This document shows positions 1-7,622 of a DNA stretch of 16,064 nucleotides, in pieces. The stretch lies in contig DBOI01000110.1 of the NCBI GenBank assembly GCA_002299245.1, forward strand, positions 1 to 16,064, in the 5' to 3' direction. Under the pieces are notes generated by a model that did not search any database, had not been told where the DNA came from, and worked only from the letters and a program-made list of their open reading frames with translations. Made by a program: the position numbers and the translations under genes. The stretch's first letter is position 1; the number at the start of each line of letters is the position of its first letter. Source of the DNA: Hydrogenovibrio sp. UBA650. GTDB taxonomy: Bacteria; Pseudomonadota; Gammaproteobacteria; Thiomicrospirales; Thiomicrospiraceae.

Positions 1-76
1 TGGTGGAGCTAAGCGGGATCGAACCGCTGACCTCAACACTGCCAGTGTTGCGCTCTCCCAGCTGAGCTATAGCCCC
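1..76 (-). tRNA. tRNA-Ala (anticodon GGC)
   Basis: Read on the minus strand, the sequence folds into a complete cloverleaf. The 7-bp acceptor stem (GGGGCTA with TAGCTCC, one G-U pair) is followed by discriminator A and an encoded CCA at positions 1-3. The D arm carries AGCTGGGA, and the T arm carries TTCGATC between AGCGG and CCGCT. The anticodon loop is CTGGCAG, so the anticodon is GGC, which reads the GCC/GCU alanine codons. The 3' end lies at the window edge, so further tRNA genes could follow outside. It sits downstream of gltX on the same strand but has its own promoter. Confidence 0.97.
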
Positions 77-94
77 TCGAGCTGATGGGTGCGT

Positions 95-122
95 ATTATA
101 TAGAATTGCCTAATATCGTCAA
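95..122 (-). promoter_or_regulatory. Sigma-70 promoter of tRNA-Ala
   Basis: On the minus strand there is TTGACG (positions 117-122), a 16-bp spacer and a perfect TATAAT (95-100). It lies 18 bp upstream of the mature tRNA 5' end. The bases just after the -10 box are GC-rich (ACGCACCC), the kind of discriminator found on stringently controlled stable-RNA promoters. That regulation is inferred. Confidence 0.85.
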
Positions 123-133
123 GCCTAAAGTGT

Positions 134-153
134 AAAAAAAGTGTCACTTTTTT
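134..153. terminator. Possible bidirectional terminator-like palindrome after gltX
   Basis: An A run, the core GTGTCAC and a T run form a near-perfect inverted repeat (135-143 with 145-153). It could end leftward gltX transcription just before the tRNA promoter. The stem has only three G-C pairs and its U tract is part of the stem, so it would be a weak terminator. Confidence 0.3.
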
Positions 154-209
154 CTGAACTCTTGAACCAAGTTTAAACTCGCTTCAGCTTTCGACAGTTC
201 AGGCCTGAA
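154..209. repeat. Cluster of inverted repeats downstream of gltX
   Basis: The spacer between gltX and tRNA-Ala contains a 7-bp inverted repeat (CTGAACT at 154-160, AGTTCAG at 196-202), a 10-bp palindrome AGTTTAAACT (170-179) and a 12-bp perfect palindrome TTCAGGCCTGAA (198-209). No small ORF or known RNA family is recognisable. It could form 3'-end structure for the gltX transcript. The 12-bp palindrome also contains the AGGCCTG word that recurs elsewhere in the window. Confidence 0.4.
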
Positions 210-232
210 TTAACCCCGTATATTTGACAAAA

Positions 233-1645
233 TTACGAATTTGCTTTGCGCTCTTCGATAAATTCAAGAGCCATTTTGATTCTGGCAATACAGCGTGGCT
301 TACCGATCAATTCTGCGGTTTCGTCAATTGCGGGAGACTGCCCTCCTCCTGTGATGGCAACTCGTAATGGCATTCCAATTTTACCCATGCCTACTTCAAG
401 CTCCGTTGCAGTATCATTAATTGCAGTGTGAATGGGTTTTGATTTCCAGTCTTCAACCGACTCAAGCTTGGCTAACAATAGAGTTAGCGGCTCTTCAGCG
501 ACAGGTCGTAAGTGTTTTTTAGCGGCGCCGGCCTCAAAACTTTCGAAATCTTTAAAGAAATAAACTGCCCCTTCGGCCATTTCAACTAAGGTTTTTGCTC
601 GCTCTCGTAGAAGGTTTGCGACTTCATCGAGCTGTGGTCCTTGAGACAGGTCACAACCTAATTCAGCGACAAATGGCGAAAGGTGAGTTGCCAAATGTTG
701 AGCTGAGGCGGATTTAATATGCTGTTCATTAATCCAGGTGAGCTTAGTCATATCAAAGGCTGAAGGTGAACTGTTGACATTGTCTAGGTCGAAATGCTTG
801 ACCATTTCGTCAATTGAGAAAACCTCTTGGTCACCGTGAGACCAGCCCAGACGAACCAGGTAATTAAGAAGTGCTTCAGGCAAAAAGCCCTGCTCTTTAT
901 ATTGCAAAACACTAACGGCACCATGTCTTTTTGACAGGCGACTGCCATCTTCACCGAGAACCATTGGTATATGTGCAAACTTTGGAACTTCTGCGCCAAT
1001 CGCTTCATAGAGGTTGATCTGTCTTGGGGTGTTATTTAGATGATCATCACCGCGAATAATATGGGTTACCCCCATATCCCAGTCGTCAACAACAACCGTC
1101 AGGTTATATGTTGGCGTGCCGTCAGATCGAGCGATAATCAAGTCATCGAGTTCAGTATTGCTTATGACTACTCTGCCCTTGACCATATCTTCAATGACAA
1201 CGTCTCCGTCAACCGGGTTTTTGAAGCGGATGACAGGGGCTATGCCTACAGGAGGCTCGCCATCAAAATTTCGATAACGGCCATCATAACGAGGTTTTTC
1301 ACCAGCAGCACGCTGTTGGTCACGCATCTCATCAAGCTCTTCAGGTGTTGCATAACAATAGTATGCCAACCCCTTATCAAAAAGCTGTTGAATCACTTCT
1401 TTGTAACGATCAAAACGATGTGTTTGGTAGATTGGCCCCTGATCATATTCCAGACCCAACCAGCTCATGCCTTCCAAAATAGCATTTACTGACTCTTCAG
1501 TAGATCTTTCAAGGTCAGTATCCTCAATACGCAAAATAAACTCACCACCAAGTTTTTTTGCATAAAGCCATGAATAAAGAGCAGTTCTGACACCACCAAT
1601 GTGTAAGTAGCCGGTTGGGCTAGGTGCAAATCGAGTACGAATCAC
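233..1645 (-). CDS. gltX: Glutamyl-tRNA synthetase
   Basis: Charges tRNA-Glu with glutamate in the cytoplasm, using ATP (class Ic synthetase). The Rossmann fold shows the HIGH-type signature GYLHIGG near the N-terminus and the KMSKS-type loop SRLSKRHG at about residues 235-242. GluRS-typical motifs such as ILRIEDTD, RPRYDGR-like KPRYDGRYRN and IRGDDHLNNTPRQ are also visible. The open frame extends to a TTG at 1657, but I prefer the GTG at 1643-1645. It has GGAG six bases upstream and gives the usual MIRTRFAPSPTG start with 470 residues, matching the family length. Three of the four zinc ligands known in E. coli GluRS (C98, C100, C125, H127) appear replaced, so this is probably a zinc-free form. 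The SLAC1-like gene lies 71 bp upstream on the same strand, but gltX probably has its own promoter. Confidence 0.97.
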   Translation of the reverse strand: MIRTRFAPSPTGYLHIGGVRTALYSWLYAKKLGGEFILRIEDTDLERSTEESVNAILEGMSWLGLEYDQGPIYQTHRFDRYKEVIQQLFDKGLAYYCYATPEELDEMRDQQRAAGEKPRYDGRYRNFDGEPPVGIAPVIRFKNPVDGDVVIEDMVKGRVVISNTELDDLIIARSDGTPTYNLTVVVDDWDMGVTHIIRGDDHLNNTPRQINLYEAIGAEVPKFAHIPMVLGEDGSRLSKRHGAVSVLQYKEQGFLPEALLNYLVRLGWSHGDQEVFSIDEMVKHFDLDNVNSSPSAFDMTKLTWINEQHIKSASAQHLATHLSPFVAELGCDLSQGPQLDEVANLLRERAKTLVEMAEGAVYFFKDFESFEAGAAKKHLRPVAEEPLTLLLAKLESVEDWKSKPIHTAINDTATELEVGMGKIGMPLRVAITGGGQSPAIDETAELIGKPRCIARIKMALEFIEERKANS

Positions 1646-1679
1646 TAAAGACTCCAAGCATATAAATTACAAAGAGCAC

Positions 1680-1685
1680 ATTATA
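1680..1685 (-). promoter_or_regulatory. Putative -10 box for gltX
   Basis: A perfect TATAAT on the minus strand lies 34 bp upstream of the preferred gltX GTG start, in the 71-bp gap after the SLAC1-like gene. No good -35 hexamer stands at 16-18 bp (TACTCA is the closest), so the call rests on the -10 box and its position. Confidence 0.4.
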
Positions 1686-1716
1686 AACGCAGACGAAAAT
1701 TTGAGTACTCTAATTA

Positions 1717-2733
1717 TTATCCTGAAACAGGGTCTATAAAGCGCTTGTATAGCCATTTGAAAAGCAGCAAGATCAACCCTAGTACAAATAACAGCAATAC
1801 CAAGCTTAAAATTTTTAATTCAGGACTGTTTAACGCCTGAGCCATATATTGTGTTGCAAGGCCATAGGCAGCAAGCGGATACACATATGACCAACTCGCC
1901 ATACTTAAGCCGCTAGAAATAAAATATCTACTCTGAGTCAGCCACAGCATAAACATAACTGAGGCAAAGCTATAGCTTAACCAGCTGACGATGCTAATGG
2001 TTGACGATAGAATTTGCCCATCATGGATAAAACCCTCTGAAATATGTATTGAGGCAACACAAGCCAATGAAGGTGGAGCAAGAAAAATAAACAGGCTTGG
2101 TCTAAGCGCCTTCCTAACAGGTTGATGGAAAATCAGCCGGTAAAGAATGCTGGTTGCAAAGGCAATCCAAAGAAATAGCCCGGAGGCATAAAAAAACATC
2201 GCTATTTCATAAGCATTTTGTTCTGTTCTGAAATAGGTCATAAAGGTGATACTAGCAACAAAATTACCAGAAATGACAATAAACCATGTTGGTTTATGGT
2301 CGGTAATCATCACTTTTTCATTAAAAATCCAGCCGCCAATAAGGTATAGGCTGATGGCCAAATGAAAAAACGCTAATCCAGATAGTATTAGCCAAAGAAA
2401 ATGATCAGATAGTGGATAAAGCGAATCTAAGCCTGTGATCCCTAACATGGCTGTTAAGGTAATTGCCGGAAGAAAAGAGCGTGTGAATGGGTGTCTCCAT
2501 TCGAATAAGAGTTCGGCTCTGCTGGCAGGAAGCAACAAGTAATAAATATAGTGAAGGCCAAGAAAAACGAAACTGAATAAACCGATAGTCATCAAAAACG
2601 GAGCTAAGTAGTAGGTATCAAACAGCGTATTAATATGGCTCGCATTGACTCCCAGTCCGAGTAAACCCATTGGCAAACCAAAATTTATCACCGTTGGTGC
2701 AAAACTTATTTTGTAATTAAATCTTCCGTGCAT
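1717..2733 (-). CDS. SLAC1/TehA-like (TDT family) anion channel or transporter, copy A
   Basis: A 338-residue, almost wholly hydrophobic inner-membrane protein with about ten predicted helices, as in the TDT family (TehA, Mae1, plant SLAC1 channels). These move small anions such as chloride, nitrate, sulfite or organic acids. Family-like segments are FAPTVINFGLPMG at the N-terminus, RHPFTRSFLPA after helix 2, KPTWFIVISGN in the middle, LRPSLFIFLAPPS, and SWSYVYPLAAYGLA near the end. It aligns along its whole length with the divergent gene at 2972-3976, so the two are paralogues. The ATG at 2733 has no clear Shine-Dalgarno, and an in-frame stop lies just upstream. The substrate cannot be read from the sequence. 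The gene precedes gltX on the same strand, but a functional link is unlikely. Confidence 0.85.
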   Translation of the reverse strand: MHGRFNYKISFAPTVINFGLPMGLLGLGVNASHINTLFDTYYLAPFLMTIGLFSFVFLGLHYIYYLLLPASRAELLFEWRHPFTRSFLPAITLTAMLGITGLDSLYPLSDHFLWLILSGLAFFHLAISLYLIGGWIFNEKVMITDHKPTWFIVISGNFVASITFMTYFRTEQNAYEIAMFFYASGLFLWIAFATSILYRLIFHQPVRKALRPSLFIFLAPPSLACVASIHISEGFIHDGQILSSTISIVSWLSYSFASVMFMLWLTQSRYFISSGLSMASWSYVYPLAAYGLATQYMAQALNSPELKILSLVLLLFVLGLILLLFKWLYKRFIDPVSG

Positions 2734-2971
2734 TTGAGTATTGGATCAAGCTGAAAATAAACCTATATTAAACAACATCTAATGATAGTAAAGAACTCAT
2801 ATTTTTAAATCTAAAATCAGTATTTAAATCTATGTAACTTACTTAAGTAGATATGAAATATACAAAGCCTTCAAGAGTCGTTCAGAAACACAACTCTCAG
2901 AGACTCAAATAACATGGATCTGAAGTGTGTAAAATAAGCAATATTAGAGTTTATTTAAATAGAGGGTTTCC
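2734..2971. promoter_or_regulatory. Divergent regulatory spacer between the two SLAC1-like genes
   Basis: This AT-rich 238-bp spacer must hold the promoters of both divergent channel genes. It contains two exact copies of TTTAAATCTA (2804-2813 and 2823-2832; starts 19 bp apart), a 10-bp palindrome TACTTAAGTA (2840-2849), CTCTCAGAG (2894-2902) and a palindrome TATTTAAATA (2952-2961) beside the Shine-Dalgarno GAGGG (2962-2966) of the rightward gene. The tandem repeats and palindrome could bind a regulator, but none is encoded nearby. No consensus -35/-10 pair stands out; TAAAAT at 2930-2935 is a possible rightward -10. Confidence 0.45.
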
Positions 2972-3976
2972 ATGTCTCAAGAAATATCCGCGTCAAATAG
3001 ATTGGCTTTTTTTCCCATCAATATATTTGGTGCTATTATGGGTTATTGCGGATTAACAGTTGCCTTGAATCATGCTCATCAAGTGCTTGATATTTCAGAA
3101 GGCTTTTATATATTCTTCGCAATGCTAACGTCGCTTTTCTTTACTCTGGCTACCATTGCTTACCTGATAAAACTCATCAAGTATCCGCAGGCAGTAGTTA
3201 ATGAAATTAATCACCCTATCGCATTGAACTTTTTCCCCACTTTCAGCATCAGTCTATTGCTGCTTAGTTTGGTTTTTAAAGATTTGGCCTATGATCAGGC
3301 AAAATATATGTGGATACTCGGTGCTTTAATTCAATTTTCACTCCTGTTATACATACTGAATAACTGGATTCACCATGAAAAATGGCAGATAACTCATATG
3401 AACCCGGCTTGGTTTATTCCGGTTGTCGGCAACATCCTTGTGCCGATTGGTGCAGTCCACTTCGCTCACGAACATGTCGGTTGGTTCTTTTTTAGTATTG
3501 GTTTGGTTTTCTGGATTATTCTCAACAGCGTGGTTATGTATCGTCTGTTTTTTCACCCTCCTATGATGAAGGTACTTGAACCCACTCTGTTTATATTAAT
3601 AGCACCGCCTGCTGTTGGTTTTATTGCATACATGGGATTGCAAGGCATGGCGGGCGTAAATGAGTTTGCGCGTATCCTTTACTATATTGGACTGTTTCTG
3701 ACTATTCTGCTGTTTTCTCAGATTCCTAGGTTTATCAAAGTACCTTTTGCTTTGTCTTGGTGGGCCTACAGCTTTCCATTGGCGGCAATTACAATCGCCA
3801 CATTCATTATGTTTGAACAACTCGAATTTTCTATCTTTAAATATTTAGCAATATTTCTTTTGGCAACACTGGTTACCTTGGTATTACATTTAACGGTTAA
3901 AACTCTTTGGGCTATTAAAAATAAAAAGCTCTGTGTTCCCTTGCATACGCCAGAGAGTACAAATAAAGATTCTTAG
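2972..3976 (+). CDS. SLAC1/TehA-like (TDT family) anion channel or transporter, copy B
   Basis: A 334-residue polytopic inner-membrane protein of the TDT/SLAC1 family with about ten predicted helices. Matching segments are FFPINIFGAIMG at the N-terminus, NHPIALNFFPTFS, MNPAWFIPVVGN, LEPTLFILIAPPAVGF and the strongly family-like SWWAYSFPLAA. In the family the inner helices line an anion pore; the substrate here is unknown. A good GAGGG ribosome site lies five bases before the ATG. The divergent neighbour at 1717-2733 is a paralogue. The M61 peptidase gene begins 14 bp downstream and may be co-transcribed. In sulfur-oxidising or autotrophic bacteria such channels could carry inorganic carbon or sulfite, but nothing in the window decides this. 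Confidence 0.87.
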   Translation: MSQEISASNRLAFFPINIFGAIMGYCGLTVALNHAHQVLDISEGFYIFFAMLTSLFFTLATIAYLIKLIKYPQAVVNEINHPIALNFFPTFSISLLLLSLVFKDLAYDQAKYMWILGALIQFSLLLYILNNWIHHEKWQITHMNPAWFIPVVGNILVPIGAVHFAHEHVGWFFFSIGLVFWIILNSVVMYRLFFHPPMMKVLEPTLFILIAPPAVGFIAYMGLQGMAGVNEFARILYYIGLFLTILLFSQIPRFIKVPFALSWWAYSFPLAAITIATFIMFEQLEFSIFKYLAIFLLATLVTLVLHLTVKTLWAIKNKKLCVPLHTPESTNKDS

Positions 3977-3990
3977 AGTAGGCTTCAACA

Positions 3991-5775
3991 ATGATTTTAT
4001 ACCGTATTAAAACCTTAGACCCTAATGCGCACCTACTGGAAGTCAGTATTGAAATTCCTGAGCCTATTCAGCCTGTACAGAGTTTACGCTTGCCAAACTG
4101 GATTCCTGGTAGTTATTTAATTAGAGACTTTGCTAAAAATATTAATGACTTAAAAGTACTATCTAAACGCAATCAAGAGATTGAGTTAGAGGTTGTAGAT
4201 AAATCTAACTGGCAATTTTCCACAGACCAAGCCGTAACCATTTGTTATCAAGTCTACGCTTGGGACTTGTCGGTTCGCAGCGCCCATTTTGATCAAACGC
4301 ACGCATTTTTTAACGGTACTTCGACATTTTTGGAAGTTGTCGGGCAGAGTGACAAAGAGTGCCAAGTTGAGGTTGTTGAAGCGGAATTTGCCCATCAATC
4401 AAACTGGAAAGTTGCTACAGGCATGCCTGCCATAGATATTGAACGAAATGGTTTTGGGTATTACCGAGCTGAAAATTACCAGGCTTTAATTGATTACCCT
4501 GTAGAGATCGCTGATTTTACCGAAATTGAATTCGAAGCTAACGGAATCCCTCATAAAATGGTTTTAACAGGCCACTTCGAACTTGATAAAGCAAGGTTAA
4601 AAAAAGATTTGATTAAGATCTGTGAAACTGAGCTCAATCTATTCGGCAAGCCGGCCCCAATTGATAACTATCTGTTTCAAGTAATGGTTACCGGAAGTGA
4701 TTATGGCGGATTAGAACATCGCAATTCCACGGCATTAATTTGTAGTCGCAATGACCTGCCATATCCAGGCATGACTGAAGCGACTGATGGCTACCTACAG
4801 TTTCTTGAACTCTGTAGTCATGAATACTTCCACACCTGGAATGTAAAGCGAATTCAGCCCAAAGTCTATCAAGAATCAGATTTGCAGACACCGGTCTATA
4901 CCAACCAGCTCTGGTGGTTTGAAGGCATTACCTCCTACTACGACGCCCTTATTCTGCTTAGAGCTGAAGTGATTGATTTAAAGATCTACTTAAAACTGTT
5001 AGCCAAACAGCTTACGCGTGTTTATCGAATGCCAGGCAGGTTTAAGCAATCCGTTTCCGAATCAAGCTGGCTTACTTGGACAAAGTTTTATCAGCAGAAT
5101 GAAGATGCCCCCAACTCGATAATCAGCTACTACACAAAAGGCAGTATTATTGCTCTGGCATTAGACCTGACTATTCGTTCAAAGACCGAAGCAAATAAAT
5201 CACTAGACGATATACTGCTTTATCTCTGGGAAAACTACGGCAAAGTTGGCAAGGGAATTGAAGACGGTGAAATCGAGGCTATCTGTAGCCAGGTAAGCGG
5301 TATTGATTTGACAGATTTTTTCAATAAGTACCTGTTTGACTCCCAAGACCCGCCTTTAGCGGAACTATTTGCGGAATTTGATATTGAGTTCTCCCTAAAT
5401 GCACCAATAAGCCTTGAAGACCTTGGTGGGCAGGATGGTGAGCAAAATAGCATTGCTACTTTTATTGGTGCCAATGTTTCTCAGGTAAATAATGGCCTCA
5501 AGCTGACCCATGTGTGGAATCAGCAGGCAGCCTATCACGCAGGTCTTTCAGCAGGTGATGTGATTATTGCGCTGAAAAACCTACAGATCTCAACAAAATC
5601 TCAGCTTGAACAGCTTCTTAATCGCAGTCGTCCTGGAGACAGAATAAGTTGCCACTATTTCCGTAGAGATGAGCTTTACCAAACAGAGATATCGTTACTT
5701 GAACCACCAGTTGACCGAGTCAGGCTTAGTTTTGTGGATTCAGACTCGATCCAAGTCGCAAAATGGGTGAGTTAA
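3991..5775 (+). CDS. M61 family metallopeptidase (glycyl aminopeptidase-like) with PDZ domain
   Basis: A 594-residue zinc peptidase of the M61 family, whose founder releases N-terminal glycine or alanine from peptides. The N-terminal beta domain carries LPNWIPGSYLIRDF (about residues 34-47). The catalytic domain shows GGLEHRNST (239-247), the zinc motif HEYFH (H277, E278, H281) followed by TWNVKRI, and the third ligand E311 in WWFEGITSYY. The C-terminal part (about 480-580) is PDZ-like with AAYHAGLSAGDVI. No signal peptide is visible, so it is probably cytoplasmic. All active-site residues expected for the family are present and the length is typical. It starts 14 bp after the SLAC1-like gene and stops one base before slyX, so the three may share a transcript. 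Confidence 0.93.
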   Translation: MILYRIKTLDPNAHLLEVSIEIPEPIQPVQSLRLPNWIPGSYLIRDFAKNINDLKVLSKRNQEIELEVVDKSNWQFSTDQAVTICYQVYAWDLSVRSAHFDQTHAFFNGTSTFLEVVGQSDKECQVEVVEAEFAHQSNWKVATGMPAIDIERNGFGYYRAENYQALIDYPVEIADFTEIEFEANGIPHKMVLTGHFELDKARLKKDLIKICETELNLFGKPAPIDNYLFQVMVTGSDYGGLEHRNSTALICSRNDLPYPGMTEATDGYLQFLELCSHEYFHTWNVKRIQPKVYQESDLQTPVYTNQLWWFEGITSYYDALILLRAEVIDLKIYLKLLAKQLTRVYRMPGRFKQSVSESSWLTWTKFYQQNEDAPNSIISYYTKGSIIALALDLTIRSKTEANKSLDDILLYLWENYGKVGKGIEDGEIEAICSQVSGIDLTDFFNKYLFDSQDPPLAELFAEFDIEFSLNAPISLEDLGGQDGEQNSIATFIGANVSQVNNGLKLTHVWNQQAAYHAGLSAGDVIIALKNLQISTKSQLEQLLNRSRPGDRISCHYFRRDELYQTEISLLEPPVDRVRLSFVDSDSIQVAKWVS

Positions 5776-5776
5776 A

Positions 5777-6001
5777 GTGGATAAAGAGATAAAAAAAATA
5801 CATGCCGAGTTGGTTGAATTGCAGACATCTTTTGAATTTCAGAATGAGAGTGTTGTCGAGATGGAGAAAACTATTGCCTTGCAACAGGCCGAGATTCAAA
5901 AACTTCAAAAACAGGTCGAAATTCTTTCGCTGCACCTTAAGAGTCTGCGTCAGGATGTAGTTAAAGATATTAGAGATGAAACCCCACCGCCTCACTATTA
6001 A
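5777..6001 (+). CDS. slyX: SlyX family protein
   Basis: A 74-residue hydrophilic protein, almost entirely one predicted coiled coil of E/Q/K/L heptads (residues 3-60), ending in DETPPPHY, the conserved SlyX tail. The length matches E. coli SlyX (72). The cellular role of the family is not established. It begins with GTG one base after the M61 stop codon, so it is probably translated by coupling with that gene; there is no independent promoter. Confidence 0.92.
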   Translation: MDKEIKKIHAELVELQTSFEFQNESVVEMEKTIALQQAEIQKLQKQVEILSLHLKSLRQDVVKDIRDETPPPHY

Positions 6002-6087
6002 ACATTAACCTGGTTATTTAAACGACCATAATTAGCCTTATTCCTAATCTGTAGTCTAAACCTAAACTTGGTGATAGAATCGGTGCA

Positions 6088-6696
6088 ATGAAGAGGTTAA
6101 TCATACTAATACTGCTGTTCGTTGGCTGGAAGCAATACTATTACATTGAGACCGCACCGACGGTTGGTCCAGGTATTATGGCTGGTAGTTATCCTTACTC
6201 AAGTAAATCGAGCAGAAGTCCATTTCGAATTGGTAACTACACCTATTCGCCTCGCAGTAATTATGAAGTTGAAGCTAGAGTTATTGCGGCTTCAAAATAT
6301 TATTTTGATCGCATGTCCCGTATCTCTGATATTGATCTTGTACTCGGATGGGGGCCAATGTCCAATGAGGCGATTTATCAAGAGCTGAATCCATCAATTA
6401 GTAACCGGTTCTATGAATGGGATTCAAATTCTTCGATCTTGAGTGATGCAGAGGTAACCATAAACTCATCTAACTACCACATTATCGCCAGTGATTCCGT
6501 TATTACTAAAAGGCTAAGAGATATCAAAATTGGGGATATTGTGCTTTTGAGAGGTTACCTTGTCAGCGTCAAGGGAGCATCGGGTATGAAATGGGAAAAC
6601 AGAAAAAGCCTGTTGGATAAAGGAAAAAAGAAATCCGGAGAGCTTTTCTATGTTGAAAGTATGGAGATCATCGATCCATATAGCAAAATCTATTAA
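6088..6696 (+). CDS. Conserved hypothetical exported or membrane-anchored protein
   Basis: A 202-residue protein that I cannot assign to a named family with a known function. Residues 3-14 form a short hydrophobic segment after MKR and could be a signal peptide or N-terminal anchor; the rest is soluble and presumably periplasmic. Visible landmarks are GWGPMSN (87-93), RFYEWDS (107-113), NYHIIASD (129-136) and IKIGDIVLLRGYLVSVKG (146-163). The last resembles a small beta-barrel segment, followed by a basic stretch KGKKKSGE and FYVESMEI. I have an impression of similar uncharacterised proteins in other proteobacteria, unverified. It lies 86 bp downstream of slyX and converges on rluB with a 13-bp gap. 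There is no lipobox cysteine. Confidence 0.75.
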   Translation: MKRLIILILLFVGWKQYYYIETAPTVGPGIMAGSYPYSSKSSRSPFRIGNYTYSPRSNYEVEARVIAASKYYFDRMSRISDIDLVLGWGPMSNEAIYQELNPSISNRFYEWDSNSSILSDAEVTINSSNYHIIASDSVITKRLRDIKIGDIVLLRGYLVSVKGASGMKWENRKSLLDKGKKKSGELFYVESMEIIDPYSKIY

Positions 6697-6709
6697 CTAA
6701 AATAGAGGC

Positions 6710-7597
6710 TCACTTTCTACCCTTTATACTGAGTTTTTTTCTGTTGGACGCCGGTTTCAAGTTTTTATTCCTTACCATTTTTTTGGTTTTAACGCCTGTG
6801 GAAACTGTTACTCTGCGTTGATCCGGCCTGGCTTCTTCTGCTAAACCTACTGATTTAAGCAGCTGATTAACCTGTCTCCAGGTCAGCTCTTGGGTTTTTC
6901 CTCTGCGCAAGCCTCTTGGCATTGAAAACGAACCATATCGTACGCGATGAAGTCGACTTACTTGCACCCCTACTGCTTCCCAGATTCGACGCACCTCACG
7001 ATAACGACCTTCTTTAAGAACCACGTTGTACCAATTATTGATTGACTCGCCTTCTTCAGTTGACTGCATCTTTCTGATTTTGCTAAATTTAGCAGGCCCA
7101 TCATCCAGTTGAACCCCCTTTTTTAGCTGTTTTATGGTTTCATCGCTTACCTCACCAAAAACTCGGACAGTGTATTCACGCTCCATTTCATATGAAGGGT
7201 GCATCATTCGATTTGCCAGTTCGCCATTATTGGTCAGAATCAACAGGCCTGAAGTATTTAAATCCAAACGTCCAACGCTAATCCAGCGACCATTGTGCAC
7301 TCTTGGCAGCTGGGTGTAGATGGTATCACGGTTTTTCTCATCTTTACGGGTACAGACCCTGCCCTCAGGTTTGTTATAGAGAATTACCTGTGTTGGTTGC
7401 TGTTCCAGACGGCTTGGCTTAATTAAGCGATCATCAACTTTTATCTTATCTGCCGCTGTTGCTCGGTCACCAAGCTTTGCAACTCGACCATTAACCTTCA
7501 CTTTACCATCTTCGATAATCGTTTCCACTGAACGCCGAGAACCAAAGCCTGCACGGGCCAGAATTTTTTGTAATTTTTCACCAGAAGGTTGATTCAT
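6710..7597 (-). CDS. rluB: 23S rRNA pseudouridine(2605) synthase
   Basis: RsuA/RluB/E/F-family pseudouridine synthase; RluB converts U2605 of 23S rRNA to pseudouridine. The S4 RNA-binding domain is at about residues 7-65 (KILARAGFGSRRSVE, VKVNGR). The catalytic motif GRLDLNTSGLLILT (109-122) contains the nucleophile Asp112, and MMHPSYEMEREY and EGRYREVRRIWE follow. The length (295) and the long Lys/Arg-rich tail fit RluB rather than the shorter RluE. It is the last gene of the leftward rnm-yciO-M50-rluB operon, 25 bp after the M50 gene. In many gammaproteobacteria scpA and scpB immediately precede it; here they do not. Confidence 0.94.
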   Translation of the reverse strand: MNQPSGEKLQKILARAGFGSRRSVETIIEDGKVKVNGRVAKLGDRATAADKIKVDDRLIKPSRLEQQPTQVILYNKPEGRVCTRKDEKNRDTIYTQLPRVHNGRWISVGRLDLNTSGLLILTNNGELANRMMHPSYEMEREYTVRVFGEVSDETIKQLKKGVQLDDGPAKFSKIRKMQSTEEGESINNWYNVVLKEGRYREVRRIWEAVGVQVSRLHRVRYGSFSMPRGLRRGKTQELTWRQVNQLLKSVGLAEEARPDQRRVTVSTGVKTKKMVRNKNLKPASNRKKLSIKGRK

Positions 7598-7622
7598 AAA
7601 GATCTCTTTGATTAATTTATAA

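Noticed and set aside
1040..1492. 150-codon plus-strand open frame inside gltX
   Set aside because: It is fully antisense to a conserved synthetase, resembles no family, and is a frame shadow.
1643..1657. TTG at 1657 as the start of gltX (474 residues)
   Set aside because: The GGAG that would serve as ribosome site overlaps this codon, and the GTG at 1645 gives the standard family N-terminus.
5726..5995. 89-codon minus-strand frame over slyX
   Set aside because: SlyX on the plus strand is clearly the real gene; the antisense frame is low-complexity and unlike any family.
6690..6705. CTATT/AATAG hairpin at the convergent hypothetical-rluB junction as a terminator
   Set aside because: The stem has five pairs, only one of them G-C, so it is too weak to call.
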